Assembly (NCBI RefSeq): GCF_002068095.1 | Contig: NZ_LWIG01000063.1 | Location: 178,058-211,902, forward strand | Direction of reading: 5' to 3' | DNA length: 33,845 bases | Origin: Bradyrhizobium sacchari | Lineage (GTDB): Bacteria > Pseudomonadota > Alphaproteobacteria > Rhizobiales > Xanthobacteraceae | Shown here: piece by piece, positions 8,379 through 16,046 of the stretch | Numbering within the stretch: the stretch's first letter is position 1 | Layout: every line of letters begins with the position of its first letter | Translations under genes and position numbers: made by a program | The notes under the pieces: model-generated | Told to the model about the DNA's origin: nothing | What the model saw: only the letters and a program-made list of their open reading frames with translations | The model's database searches: none

Positions 8379-9803
8379 ATGGCACATCATCTCCCGCGCG
8401 GCCTCCTCATGCTCGCCGCGTTCGGGCTCTCGGGCTGCATGGCGTTCTCGCCGGACGGCGGCATGACGACAGTCTCGGACCTCACCGGCCAGACCATCAA
8501 CAAGGACGTCGCCTTCGTCCGAACGGCCGAAGGCGCCGAGGCCGTTGGCGCGACCGTCCGCCGGTTGCTGGCGCGCACGCTCACCATCGAGACCGCCGTG
8601 CAGATCGCCCTGCTCAACAACAAGGGGCTACAAGCCGCCTATAACGAGCTGGCGCTGTCCGAAACCGAGCTGGTCGAGCAGAGCCTGCCGCCCAATCCCG
8701 TGCTCTCGATCTCGCGGATCTCGGGCAATGGTGCGAACGAGATCGAGCGCCAAGTCGTCGGCGACATCCTCGCCCTCGCGACATTGCCGTTCCGTTCCGA
8801 GATCGCCCGCGACCGTTTCCGCCAGGCGCAATTGCGCGCGGCGCTGGCGACGTTGCGGCTCGCGGCCGACGTGCGCCGCGCCTATGTCCGCGCAGTCACC
8901 TGCAACGAGCTGGTGGTGCTGCTGACGGACGCGAAGGCGACGGCGGAATCGACGGCCCAGCTCGCCGTCAAGCTCGGCGAGACCGGCTCGCTCAACAAGC
9001 TCGACCAGGCCCGCGAGCAGGTATTCTACGCCGAGACCACCGCAGACCTCGCGACCGCGCGGCAGGCCGCGACGAGCACGCGCGAAAGATTAGCGCGCCT
9101 GATGGGGCTGTGGGACGACGGCCTCGACTTCCGCCTGCCCAATCAATTGCCGCCGTTGCCGCGCCAGCCGCAGGCCCTGCCCTCGATCGAGGCCGACGCG
9201 GTCGCCCATCGCATCGACCTGCAGATCGCGCGGCTCGAGCTGACTGCGCTGGCGAAAGCGTTGAACCTCACCGAGGCGACGCGCTTCGTGACGCTGCTCG
9301 ATCTCGCCGGCATCTCCCGCCGCACCCAGGATCCGGAGGGCCCGCCGTTCCGCGAACGCGGCTTCGACGTTCAGTTCCAGATCCCGATCTTCGACGGCGG
9401 TGAGGTCCGCGTGCGGCAGGCGGCGGAGACCTACAATCTCGCCTTCAACCGCCTGACCGAGCGCGCCGTGAACGTTCGCTCGGAGGCGCGAGACGCTTAT
9501 CGCGTTTACCGATCCACCTACGACATCGCCAGCCACTTCCAGCGCGAGATCGTTCCCCTGCGCAAGATCATCACCGAGGAGATGCAGCTGCGTTTCTCCA
9601 GCATGCAGGTCGATATCTTTGCGCTGCTGACCGAGGCGCGGCAGCGCCTGGCGTCGCTGCGCGGTGCCATCGATGCCAGGCAGAGGTTCTTCCTCGCGCA
9701 GTCCGACTTGCAGACCGCCGTCAACGGCGGCGGCTCGCCGGCCTCCGGCGGCGACAACGCAACCACCATCGCCGCAGCAGCCTCTGCCGATGGCGATCAC
9801 TGA
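8379..9803 (+). CDS. TolC/CusC-family outer-membrane lipoprotein
   Basis: A 474-aa outer-membrane factor. The N-terminus is a lipoprotein signal with lipobox 'FGLSGC' (Cys20). Two outer-membrane efflux repeats follow, each rich in long amphipathic helices: about 65-260 ('TIETAVQIALLNNKGLQAAYNEL', 'GSLNKLDQAREQVF') and 270-450 ('QAAETYNLAFNRLTERAVNVRSEARDAYR'), both typical of TolC/CusC/NodT proteins. Such proteins trimerise into a channel across the outer membrane and periplasm and normally pair with an RND or ABC pump and an adaptor. Neither partner is encoded nearby, so it either borrows a distant pump or exports periplasmic metal in another way. The C-terminus ends in a Gly/Ala/Ser-rich tail. 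The multicopper oxidase gene starts 13 bases downstream. Confidence 0.85.
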   Translation: MAHHLPRGLLMLAAFGLSGCMAFSPDGGMTTVSDLTGQTINKDVAFVRTAEGAEAVGATVRRLLARTLTIETAVQIALLNNKGLQAAYNELALSETELVEQSLPPNPVLSISRISGNGANEIERQVVGDILALATLPFRSEIARDRFRQAQLRAALATLRLAADVRRAYVRAVTCNELVVLLTDAKATAESTAQLAVKLGETGSLNKLDQAREQVFYAETTADLATARQAATSTRERLARLMGLWDDGLDFRLPNQLPPLPRQPQALPSIEADAVAHRIDLQIARLELTALAKALNLTEATRFVTLLDLAGISRRTQDPEGPPFRERGFDVQFQIPIFDGGEVRVRQAAETYNLAFNRLTERAVNVRSEARDAYRVYRSTYDIASHFQREIVPLRKIITEEMQLRFSSMQVDIFALLTEARQRLASLRGAIDARQRFFLAQSDLQTAVNGGGSPASGGDNATTIAAAASADGDH

Positions 9804-9816
9804 GATGGAGGCCAGC

Positions 9817-11154
9817 ATGTTTTCCCGCAGAGGATTTCTGGGCAGCGCCGCGCTTGCGGGTGCGTCGGCGATCAGCGGCCGCGTCCAGGCCGCATCGATT
9901 CCGGAAGCGCCCACCATGGACAAGGTGGTGATGCAACCGCCGCTGCACCCCACGAGCGGGCCCGACTATCGCCCCGTGGTCACGCTGAACGGCTGGTCGC
10001 TGCCGTTCCGCATGAACGGCGACTGGAAGGAATTCCACCTCGTCGCCGAACCCGTGGTGCGCGAATTCGCGGAAGGCATGAAGGTGAATTTGTGGGGCTA
10101 TAACGGCCAGTCACCGGGTCCGACCATCGAGGCTGTCGAGGGCGACAAGGTCCGCATCTTCGTCACCAACCGCCTGCCCGAATACACCACCGTGCACTGG
10201 CACGGCATGATCGTGCCGAGCGGCATGGACGGCGTCGGCGGACTGAACCAGCCGCACATCGAGCCGGGCAGGACCTTCGTCTACGAATTCGAGATGAAGA
10301 AGAGCGGGACCTTCATGTACCACCCGCATTCCGACGAGATGGTGCAGATGGCGATGGGCATGATGGGCATGGTCGTCGTGCACCCGCGCGATCCGAATTT
10401 CCGGCCCGTCGACCGCGACTATGTTTTCGTGATGAGCACCTATCGCGTCGATCCCGGCACCTATTTGCCGCAGGTCAACGAGATGACCGACTTCAACATG
10501 TGGACCTGGAATTCGCGGGTGTTTCCCGGCATCGACCCCTTGCCGGTGCGCCTCGGCGACAAGGTGCGCGTGCGCATCGGCAATCTCAGCATGACCAACC
10601 ATCCGATCCACCTGCACGGCCACAGCTTTGCAGTGACCTGCACCGACGGCGGCTGGGTCCCGGAGAGCGCGCAATATCCCGAAACGACCACTGACGTGCC
10701 GGTCGGCGCGGTGCGCGTCTTCGACGTGCTCGCCGACAATCCCGGCGACTGGGCGTTCCACTGCCACAAGTCGCACCACACCATGAACGCGATGGGCCAC
10801 GAGGTGCGCAATCTGATCGGCGTGTCGCGCAAGGACCTCGCCAAGGCCGTCGGCAAGCTCGCGCCTGACGGCATGGCGATGGGCTCGACCGGCATGGCCA
10901 TGGGCAACATGGAGATGCCCGCACCCGACAACACGCTGCCGATGATGACCGGCACCGGCCAGTTCGGCCCGATCGAGATGGGCGGAATGTTCACCGTGAT
11001 GAAGATCCGCGAGGACCTCGCGCGCGACGATTACCGCGATCCCGGTCCATACAAATTCCCGCAAGGCACGGTCGCCTACGAGGTCACGGCGCCGGCCGCA
11101 GAGCCGGCGCGGCAAGAACCCGGCAGTCCGCCGATGAAGAACATGAAGATGTGA
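9817..11154 (+). CDS. Tat-exported multicopper oxidase, two-domain type
   Basis: A 445-aa copper oxidase, probably oxidising Cu(I) or phenolic/metal substrates with O2. The start at 9817 is chosen for its GGAG six bases upstream and for the Tat signal 'SRRGFLGSAALAGAS' at residues 3-17. The copper ligands are all visible: HWH (127-129), HPH (169-171), 'HPIHLHGH' (262-269) and 'HCHKSHH' (315-321), with Met326 as likely axial ligand of the type 1 site. Only about 90 residues separate the second and third motifs, too few for a middle cupredoxin domain. The protein is therefore a two-domain oxidase, with type 1 copper only in the C-terminal domain, which in known members assembles as a trimer. 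A Met-rich segment (353-377, 'MAMGSTGMAMGNMEMP') may bind Cu(I). It is central to the copper operon. Confidence 0.88.
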   Translation: MFSRRGFLGSAALAGASAISGRVQAASIPEAPTMDKVVMQPPLHPTSGPDYRPVVTLNGWSLPFRMNGDWKEFHLVAEPVVREFAEGMKVNLWGYNGQSPGPTIEAVEGDKVRIFVTNRLPEYTTVHWHGMIVPSGMDGVGGLNQPHIEPGRTFVYEFEMKKSGTFMYHPHSDEMVQMAMGMMGMVVVHPRDPNFRPVDRDYVFVMSTYRVDPGTYLPQVNEMTDFNMWTWNSRVFPGIDPLPVRLGDKVRVRIGNLSMTNHPIHLHGHSFAVTCTDGGWVPESAQYPETTTDVPVGAVRVFDVLADNPGDWAFHCHKSHHTMNAMGHEVRNLIGVSRKDLAKAVGKLAPDGMAMGSTGMAMGNMEMPAPDNTLPMMTGTGQFGPIEMGGMFTVMKIREDLARDDYRDPGPYKFPQGTVAYEVTAPAAEPARQEPGSPPMKNMKM

Positions 11155-11186
11155 GCGTTTCGATGAACCACCAACCGGAGACTACA

Positions 11187-11642
11187 GTGAAGAAGCCTAT
11201 CAAGCTCGGACTCGCGCTGGCTGCGCTTTCGATCGCACCGGCCCTTGCCCACGAACAGCACGATCACGGGAGCTTTTCGGCCGGCGAGCCCGGCGATCCC
11301 AAGAAGCCCGCGCGCACCATCGAAATTCTGATGAACGAGATGGACTACTCTCCCGCCAAGATCGAGGTCAAACGCGGCGAGCAGGTCCACTTCGTGCTGC
11401 GCAATGTCGGCAAGGAGGACCACGAGTTCCTGCTCGCCACCACCAAGGAGAACCTCGCCCATGCCGAGGTGATGAAGAAGCATCCGCACATGGAGCACGA
11501 CGACCCCAACGGGGTGCGGCTGGCGCCGAACAAGACGGCCGAGATCCTCTGGAAGTTCACCAAGGCCGGCACGTTCGAATTTTCCTGCCTGATCCCCGGC
11601 CATCGCGACTACGGCATGGTCGGCCAAGTCACCGTGAACTGA
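11187..11642 (+). CDS. Periplasmic cupredoxin-like protein
   Basis: A 151-aa exported blue-copper-type protein. GTG at 11187 is preferred over the GTG at 11151 or ATG at 11163, because it has GGAG six bases upstream and begins a clean signal peptide ('KKPIKLGLALAALSIAPALA'). The mature N-terminus is His-rich ('HEQHDHG'). Type 1 copper ligands are visible as His79 ('EDHEF'), Cys134, His139 and Met144 ('CLIPGHRDYGM'). The insert 'MKKHPHMEHDDPNG' adds further Met/His residues. It resembles the cupredoxins found beside multicopper oxidases and CopC/CusF-type proteins in rhizobia. The likely role is electron or copper transfer to or from the neighbouring oxidase. Confidence 0.85.
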   Translation: MKKPIKLGLALAALSIAPALAHEQHDHGSFSAGEPGDPKKPARTIEILMNEMDYSPAKIEVKRGEQVHFVLRNVGKEDHEFLLATTKENLAHAEVMKKHPHMEHDDPNGVRLAPNKTAEILWKFTKAGTFEFSCLIPGHRDYGMVGQVTVN

Positions 11643-11658
11643 AGCAATGGAGACAGCC

Positions 11659-11961
11659 ATGAAACCGATCACGCGCATCACCGCAACGCTCGCGCTGACG
11701 CTGGGCCTGACGCTCGGTGCGGTCGCGGCACAGAGCGCCTCGATCAGCGGCGAGGTGAAGAAGATCGACGAGAGCGCCGGCAAGATCACCCTCAAGCACG
11801 GCCCCGCCAAGAACCTCGGCATGGAGGAGCCCATGACCATGGTCTACCGCGTCAAGGAGCCCGCCATGCTCAAGCAGGTAAAGGTCGGCGACAAGGTGAC
11901 CTTCGAGGCCGAGGAGGCGGCTTCGGGGTTCACGGTGACGAAGATGGAGAAGGCGAAGTAG
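11659..11961 (+). CDS. CusF-like periplasmic copper-binding protein
   Basis: A 100-aa protein with a signal peptide (1 to about 24) and one small beta-barrel domain of the CusF/CopK-like family ('ISGEVKKIDESAGKITLKHG', then 'MEEPMTMVYRV', then 'LKQVKVGDKVTFEAE'). CusF binds Cu(I)/Ag(I) through one His, two Met and a capping Trp. Here His47, Met59 and Met61 are in place, but no Trp is present and Met55 lies near that position. Copper affinity or geometry may therefore differ. ATG at 11659 has GGAG six bases upstream, giving a start 12 bases later than the longest frame. It is the last gene of the operon and is followed by a palindromic repeat. Confidence 0.82.
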   Translation: MKPITRITATLALTLGLTLGAVAAQSASISGEVKKIDESAGKITLKHGPAKNLGMEEPMTMVYRVKEPAMLKQVKVGDKVTFEAEEAASGFTVTKMEKAK

Positions 11962-11978
11962 GGGGCGGCCCTCTCAAC

Positions 11979-12083
11979 CGTCATTCCGGGGCGACGCGCA
12001 GCATCGAACTATGGTGCGCAATTGCGCACCTGAGAATCTCGAGGTTCCGGGGTTCGGCTCTTTGAGCCGTCCCCGGAACGACG
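11979..12083. repeat. Intergenic palindromic repeat element
   Basis: An ~105-bp unit bounded by inverted ends (11979-11991 with 12071-12083, one mismatch). It contains a perfect 18-bp palindrome at 12013-12030 (GGTGCGCAATTGCGCACC) and a 36-base hairpin at 12044-12079 with a 9-bp outer stem. This looks like one of the dispersed intergenic repeats of Bradyrhizobium and Rhodopseudomonas, from memory. It lies just after the copper operon and could fold into a terminator. Confidence 0.65.
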
Positions 12084-12130
12084 CGGAGCCCCCCGAAACA
12101 CCCCGGTCCGACCTCCCGCCGCCCCTTCCG

Positions 12131-12145
12131 TTAACCCTTTGCTAA
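12131..12145 (+). promoter_or_regulatory. CtrA-like box upstream of flhA
   Basis: TTAA-CCCTTTG-CTAA fits the CtrA consensus TTAA-N7-TTAA with one mismatch. It lies 169 bases upstream of the flhA start, in the only AT-richer patch of this region. CtrA controls class II flagellar genes in Caulobacter, and ctrA itself is in this window. Confidence 0.45.
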
Positions 12146-12313
12146 CCATACACCGGGCAAAAATTGCCGGGTCAAGTCGAGTGTCGTCGGCCGCGTAGAA
12201 CGGGAGCTCCCGTGGACGCCAGTGCGGTGCCTCACTTTCGGAACGGCGGCCCATCGGCCGCCGCGCAGACGTTTGGGGCGCGCGGCCGGCAGTCGCGCGG
12301 GGAGGCAGCTACC

Positions 12314-14455
12314 ATGGTCGACGTCACCGCGGGACAGGGCGTAGGCGGCGGAAAGCCCGGCATCCCCTCCCTCAACGAGATCGTCAACATCCTCAAGCGC
12401 GGCGACATCGCGCTCGCCCTCGGCATCCTCACCATCCTGGTGGTGCTGATCCTGCCCCTGCCCGCGATTGTGCTGGACCTGTTCCTGGCGATCTCGATCA
12501 CGCTCTCGATCCTGATCCTGATGACCTCGCTGTTCATCCAGGCGCCGCTGGAATTTTCGGCCTTCCCGACCATCCTGCTGATCTCGACCATGCTGCGCCT
12601 GTCGCTCAACATGGCCTCGACCCGCCTGATCCTGTCGCACGGCCACGAGGGCACGGACGCCGCCGGTCACGTCATCGAAGCCTTCGGCAGCTTCGTGATG
12701 GGCGGCAATTTCGTCATCGGCATCATCGTCTTCGCCATCCTGATCATCGTCAATTTCGTTGTCATCACCAAGGGTTCGGGCCGCATCGCCGAGGTCGCCG
12801 CCCGCTTCCACCTCGACGCCATGCCCGGCAAGCAGATGGCGATCGACGCCGATCTCTCCGCCGGCCTGATCGACGAGAAGGTCGCCAAGCAGCGGCGCAA
12901 GGAGCTGGAGGACGAAAGCGGCTTCTTCGGCGCCATGGACGGCGCCTCCAAATTCGTCCGCGGCGACGCCATCGCCGGCCTTTTGATCGTTTTCATCAAC
13001 GTCGTCGGCGGCATGATCATCGGGGTGGCGCAGCAGGGCATGTCCTTCGCGGACGCCGGCCGCAGCTACACGCTGCTGACGGTCGGTGACGGCCTCGTCA
13101 CCCAGGTGCCGGCGCTGATCGTCTCGACCGCCGCGGGCCTGCTCGTCTCCAAGGCCGGCGTGTCCGGCGCCGCCGACAAGGCGCTGATGAAGCAGTTCTC
13201 CGGCTATCCGCAGGCGCTGGCGATGTCTTCGGCGGTCATGCTGGTGCTGGCGGCCCTGCCGGGCATTCCGACCATCCCCTTCCTGGCGCTCGGCGCCGGC
13301 GCCGGCGCGCTGGCCTGGCACGCCCGCAACCACAAGCGCACCGCCGTGAAGACAGAGGAAGCCGCCAACGCCGCGCCTGCCACCGGCGCACCGGGTGCGC
13401 CCGGCGCGGCAGCGGTGGAAGAGCCGATCTCGGCCGCGCTCAAGATCGACGACCTCAAGATCGAGCTCGGCTATGCGCTGCTGCCCCTGGTCAACGGCCC
13501 CGACGGCACCGACCGCCTCACCGAGCAGATCAAGGCGCTACGCCGCTCGCTCGCGATCGAGATGGGTTTTGTGATGCCGGCGGTGCGTATCCTCGACAAC
13601 GTCCAGCTCGAGGCCAACACCTACATCATCAAGATCAAGGAGGTCGACGCCGGCACCGGCAAGATCTGGCCGAACCAGTTCATGGTCATGGACCCCGGCG
13701 GCAGCCAGGTTCAGGTGCCCGGCATCCACACCACCGAGCCGACCTTCGGCCTGCCCGCGACCTGGGTCGATGCCAGCCTCAAGGAGGAAGCGTCCCTCAA
13801 GGGCTACACCGTCGTCGACGCCGCGACCGTGCTCTCGACCCATCTCACCGAGCTGCTCAAGGCCAACATGTCGGACCTGCTCTCCTATGGCGAGGTGCAG
13901 AAGCTGCTCAAGGAGCTGCCGAAGGAGCAGAGCGAGCTGGTCAAGGACATCGTCCCCGGGCAGGTCACGGTCTCCGGCATCCAGCGCGTGCTGCAGCTGC
14001 TGCTCGCCGAGCGCATCTCGATCCGCGATCTCTCGACGATTCTCGAAGGCATCGCCGACTCGCTCGCCTTCTCGCGCAATCCCTCGACCATGGTCGAGCA
14101 CGTCCGTGCCCGCCTCGCGCGCCAGATCTGTGCGCAGAACACGTCCTACAACGGCTATCTACCGCTGATCGCGCTGTCGGCGCGGTGGGAGCAGGCCTTC
14201 GCCGAATCCATCATCGGCCAGGGCGAGGAGCGCAGCCTCGCCATGCAGCCCTCGAAGCTGTCGGAGTTCATGACCGCCGTGCGCGAGGCATTCGAGCGCG
14301 CCGCCCGTGAAGGCGAGGCGCCGGTGCTGGTCACCTCTGCGGCAATTCGCCCCTTCGTGCGCTCTCTCGTCGAGCGGTTCCGCGCCCAGACCACCGTGCT
14401 GTCGCAGGCGGAGATCCACCCACGGGCAAGGTTGAAAACGGTCGGAAGCATCTGA
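12314..14455 (+). CDS. flhA: Flagellar export-gate protein FlhA
   Basis: A 713-aa integral membrane protein of the flagellar type III export gate. ATG at 12314 has GGAGG eight bases upstream and gives the normal length; the open frame upstream is not homologous. The N-terminal ~320 residues hold about eight membrane helices. Between them lies the conserved cytoplasmic FHIPEP loop region, here 'VVITKGSGRIAEVAARFHLDAMPGKQMAID' (seen around 150-180). It is followed by 'GFFGAMDGASKFVRGDAIAG', the FHIPEP-family signature. The C-terminal cytoplasmic domain (about 370-713), which binds chaperone-substrate complexes and the FliI-FliJ ATPase, is complete. An Ala/Pro-rich linker joins the halves. It is separated from the other flagellar genes here by more than 10 kb and appears to be monocistronic. 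Identity is certain. Confidence 0.97.
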   Translation: MVDVTAGQGVGGGKPGIPSLNEIVNILKRGDIALALGILTILVVLILPLPAIVLDLFLAISITLSILILMTSLFIQAPLEFSAFPTILLISTMLRLSLNMASTRLILSHGHEGTDAAGHVIEAFGSFVMGGNFVIGIIVFAILIIVNFVVITKGSGRIAEVAARFHLDAMPGKQMAIDADLSAGLIDEKVAKQRRKELEDESGFFGAMDGASKFVRGDAIAGLLIVFINVVGGMIIGVAQQGMSFADAGRSYTLLTVGDGLVTQVPALIVSTAAGLLVSKAGVSGAADKALMKQFSGYPQALAMSSAVMLVLAALPGIPTIPFLALGAGAGALAWHARNHKRTAVKTEEAANAAPATGAPGAPGAAAVEEPISAALKIDDLKIELGYALLPLVNGPDGTDRLTEQIKALRRSLAIEMGFVMPAVRILDNVQLEANTYIIKIKEVDAGTGKIWPNQFMVMDPGGSQVQVPGIHTTEPTFGLPATWVDASLKEEASLKGYTVVDAATVLSTHLTELLKANMSDLLSYGEVQKLLKELPKEQSELVKDIVPGQVTVSGIQRVLQLLLAERISIRDLSTILEGIADSLAFSRNPSTMVEHVRARLARQICAQNTSYNGYLPLIALSARWEQAFAESIIGQGEERSLAMQPSKLSEFMTAVREAFERAAREGEAPVLVTSAAIRPFVRSLVERFRAQTTVLSQAEIHPRARLKTVGSI

Positions 14456-14503
14456 TTTGCCTTAAGAAGCCGTGTGTTTTTCAGCCACAGGCAAATGGTT
14501 TTT
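14455..14503 (+). terminator. Possible terminator after flhA
   Basis: An 8-bp inverted repeat (ATTTGCCT at 14455-14462, AGGCAAAT at 14489-14496) encloses 26 bases and is followed by GGTTTTT. The loop is long, so this is a weak but plausible rho-independent terminator. Confidence 0.4.
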
Positions 14504-14649
14504 GAGTTCCTGGCGCCTTGTGGACCAAAGACGGAAAAAGCACCGAAAAATCACATTACATCCTTGAAATAACTATAGAAAATGATGACCTAGGATCGCT
14601 TTTGATCGCGATCTTTCACGTCCTATCACGCTCTTGTGATGTCCTCTTG

Positions 14650-14675
14650 GGAACGAATCCTCCCAATACTAGGTT
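14650..14675 (+). promoter_or_regulatory. Weak EcfG-like promoter before the 66-aa gene
   Basis: GGAAC-N17-GGTT, one mismatch from the alphaproteobacterial general-stress consensus GGAAC-N16/17-CGTT. It ends 74 bases before the ATG at 14750. The region 14500-14740 is clearly AT-richer than its surroundings, as expected for a promoter region. Confidence 0.35.
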
Positions 14676-14749
14676 GTTGGGCACCGGAAGCATGAACCTG
14701 CCTGAAACGGCTGGCGACTACTTCGGGTAGATGGCGGCAGGAGGCTTCC

Positions 14750-14950
14750 ATGAACCACTCGATCTACAGCGCCGATCGCGCGACCCATTTGAAGATTGTG
14801 GTCGTCGCCCTCGTCGCAGGGATCGCGCTGGCGGGCTTCGGCGTCACGGCACGCTCGGGTTCGGATGAAGGTCTGACCCAGACGGCTCGCGTCATCAAGG
14901 CCGGCAAGCCGGTCGCTATCACCAGTTCGAACGCGTCCCTCGTTCGCTAA
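14750..14950 (+). CDS. Small single-pass membrane protein, unknown function
   Basis: A 66-aa protein with an AGGAGG five bases before its ATG, one of the best ribosome-binding sites in the window. Residues 1-14 are polar ('NHSIYSADRATHLK'), residues 15-33 form one membrane helix or an uncleaved signal ('IVVVALVAGIALAGFGV'), and the rest is short and polar. From memory, Bradyrhizobium genomes carry several paralogues starting with the same 'HSIYSADR.THLKIVVVALVA' text. No function is known to me. It stands alone between flhA and a repeat-rich stretch, with two stable hairpins after its stop. The gene is well supported; its role is open. Confidence 0.75.
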   Translation: MNHSIYSADRATHLKIVVVALVAGIALAGFGVTARSGSDEGLTQTARVIKAGKPVAITSSNASLVR

Positions 14951-15017
14951 GGAGAACTGACGAGTTTTGTGAATTCACGCGGCTCTTTACCAGCCCCCCA
15001 AAGTCGCCACGTGGATA

Positions 15018-15048
15018 TGTAGACGACCCCAACCCCAAGTCGACTACA
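15018..15048 (+). other. RNA hairpin in 3' region of the 66-aa gene
   Basis: TGTAGACGAC (15018-15027) pairs with GTCGACTACA (15039-15048), nine of ten positions, around an 11-base A/C loop. It abuts the terminator hairpin that follows, so the transcript would end in two stacked stem-loops. Confidence 0.5.
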
Positions 15049-15078
15049 GAAAGCGCCCGCCCCCCACGGGCGCTTTCT
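15048..15078 (+). terminator. Strong hairpin terminator
   Basis: A perfect 12-bp stem (15048-15059 with 15067-15078) with a 7-base C-rich loop ends in CTTTCT. It lies 97 bases after the stop of the 66-aa gene and is the obvious end of that transcript. Confidence 0.75.
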
Positions 15079-15095
15079 CATGCCTGGGGGTACCT

Positions 15096-15175
15096 CGTCA
15101 TTGCGAGCGCAGCGAAGCAGTCCAGAATCTTTCCGCGACAACAGTCTGGATTGCTTCGCTGCGCTCGCAATGACG
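15096..15175. repeat. 80-bp near-perfect inverted repeat (REP-like)
   Basis: Arms of 31 bases (15096-15126 and 15145-15175) are complementary with one mismatch and enclose 18 bases. The ends start with CGTCATTGCGAGCG. This is a very common type of dispersed palindrome in Bradyrhizobium genomes, from memory, and it has no coding capacity. Confidence 0.8.
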
Positions 15176-15282
15176 GGCATGTGGTCAGGCCTGGCTCTTT
15201 CAACCCGCATCTTCATCTCAGACACATCTTCGCCATCTCGCGGCTCATCTCGCCCGAGCTTTGCTTCCGTCATCTCACCCTC

Positions 15283-15735
15283 AATTGAAAGAGGGCGCAG
15301 GGAAGGCCGGGTGCCGGCTGGCACCCACGGTCCACTGTGCGAAGTTCGCAGTCAGAAGATCTGCACAGCGGCATACAGGTGAAGCCAAACATCCGGCCTT
15401 CCCTGCGCAGCGGGCTTCCGGCTTATGTCGTGCTCTCCCCGGGGAGCGATGCACTATTGCCCCCGTCGCCTTGCGGATGACTGATCCGAGGGCCCGGTTG
15501 GGCCGCACGTATCACCACAGGACTTGACGCACAGACCCCGGGCGTCAGGACCACACGATTTTGCCGTACGCGAGATCACACCTGTCGTTGGCGCAAGCTC
15601 TTCGCTCACGGTCGCCCGCCCTGCGAAGCTGTTCGCGCCGATGTGACCCGCGTCCACCACCCCCCAGCCCGCGTTCGTGACGATCGCGATACGCCCCTCT
15701 TCCATGGGCCGGGATGCCGCAACAAATACGCTTTT
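15283..15735. repeat. Long degenerate intergenic repeat, non-coding
   Basis: This ~450-base stretch has only scattered, low-quality open frames on both strands and no ribosome-binding site. It contains a perfect 16-bp inverted repeat (15295-15310 with 15393-15408). The text around 15545-15720, with 'CAGGACCACACGATTTTGCC' and a block ending near CCATGGGCCGGGATGCCGC, matches my memory of an element found many times in Bradyrhizobium and relatives. Copy number must be checked; I see no second copy in this window. Confidence 0.5.
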
Positions 15736-15896
15736 TCAGAATTTCGGTAAAGAGGAATGTTTTCGGCAGGTCGGATTGCCCTAAACTTGGGTGTTTCGCC
15801 CTTCAGGCAACGCAAGGCCTTGTATGGGGGCACACCCCGCCAGCAGCTGGATTTTAATTGCAGGGCTCCCGAAGTCGTTCAGGACTGCGGCGCAGG

Positions 15897-15922
15897 GGAA
15901 CCCAGCTTAGGGCGCGGGCGTT
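15897..15922 (+). promoter_or_regulatory. EcfG-type (general stress) promoter for kaiC operon
   Basis: GGAAC (15897-15901), 17 bases, CGTT (15919-15922) match exactly the EcfG consensus GGAAC-N16/17-CGTT. The element points toward the kaiC-like gene and ends 124 bases before its ATG, with no other gene between. Confidence 0.6.
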
Positions 15923-16046
15923 TATTTCTTAGCGGATACGCTCATTCGCCGACCTTCCTAATTGGCGGCCAATACCGCATCCGCGGGGGTGCTTTGCGCC
16001 AACCACTGCTTTTCCGTCGACCAGTTCGCTCGCTCGCGGCCGGCGA

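Noticed and set aside
14518..14730. 70-aa open frame after flhA
   Set aside because: It begins at a TTG without a ribosome-binding site, lies in the AT-rich leader with the EcfG-like element, and its product has no recognisable feature.
15080..15833. Several 75-125-aa open frames in the repeat region
   Set aside because: They run through inverted repeats on both strands, lack ribosome-binding sites and have compositions typical of translated repeats.
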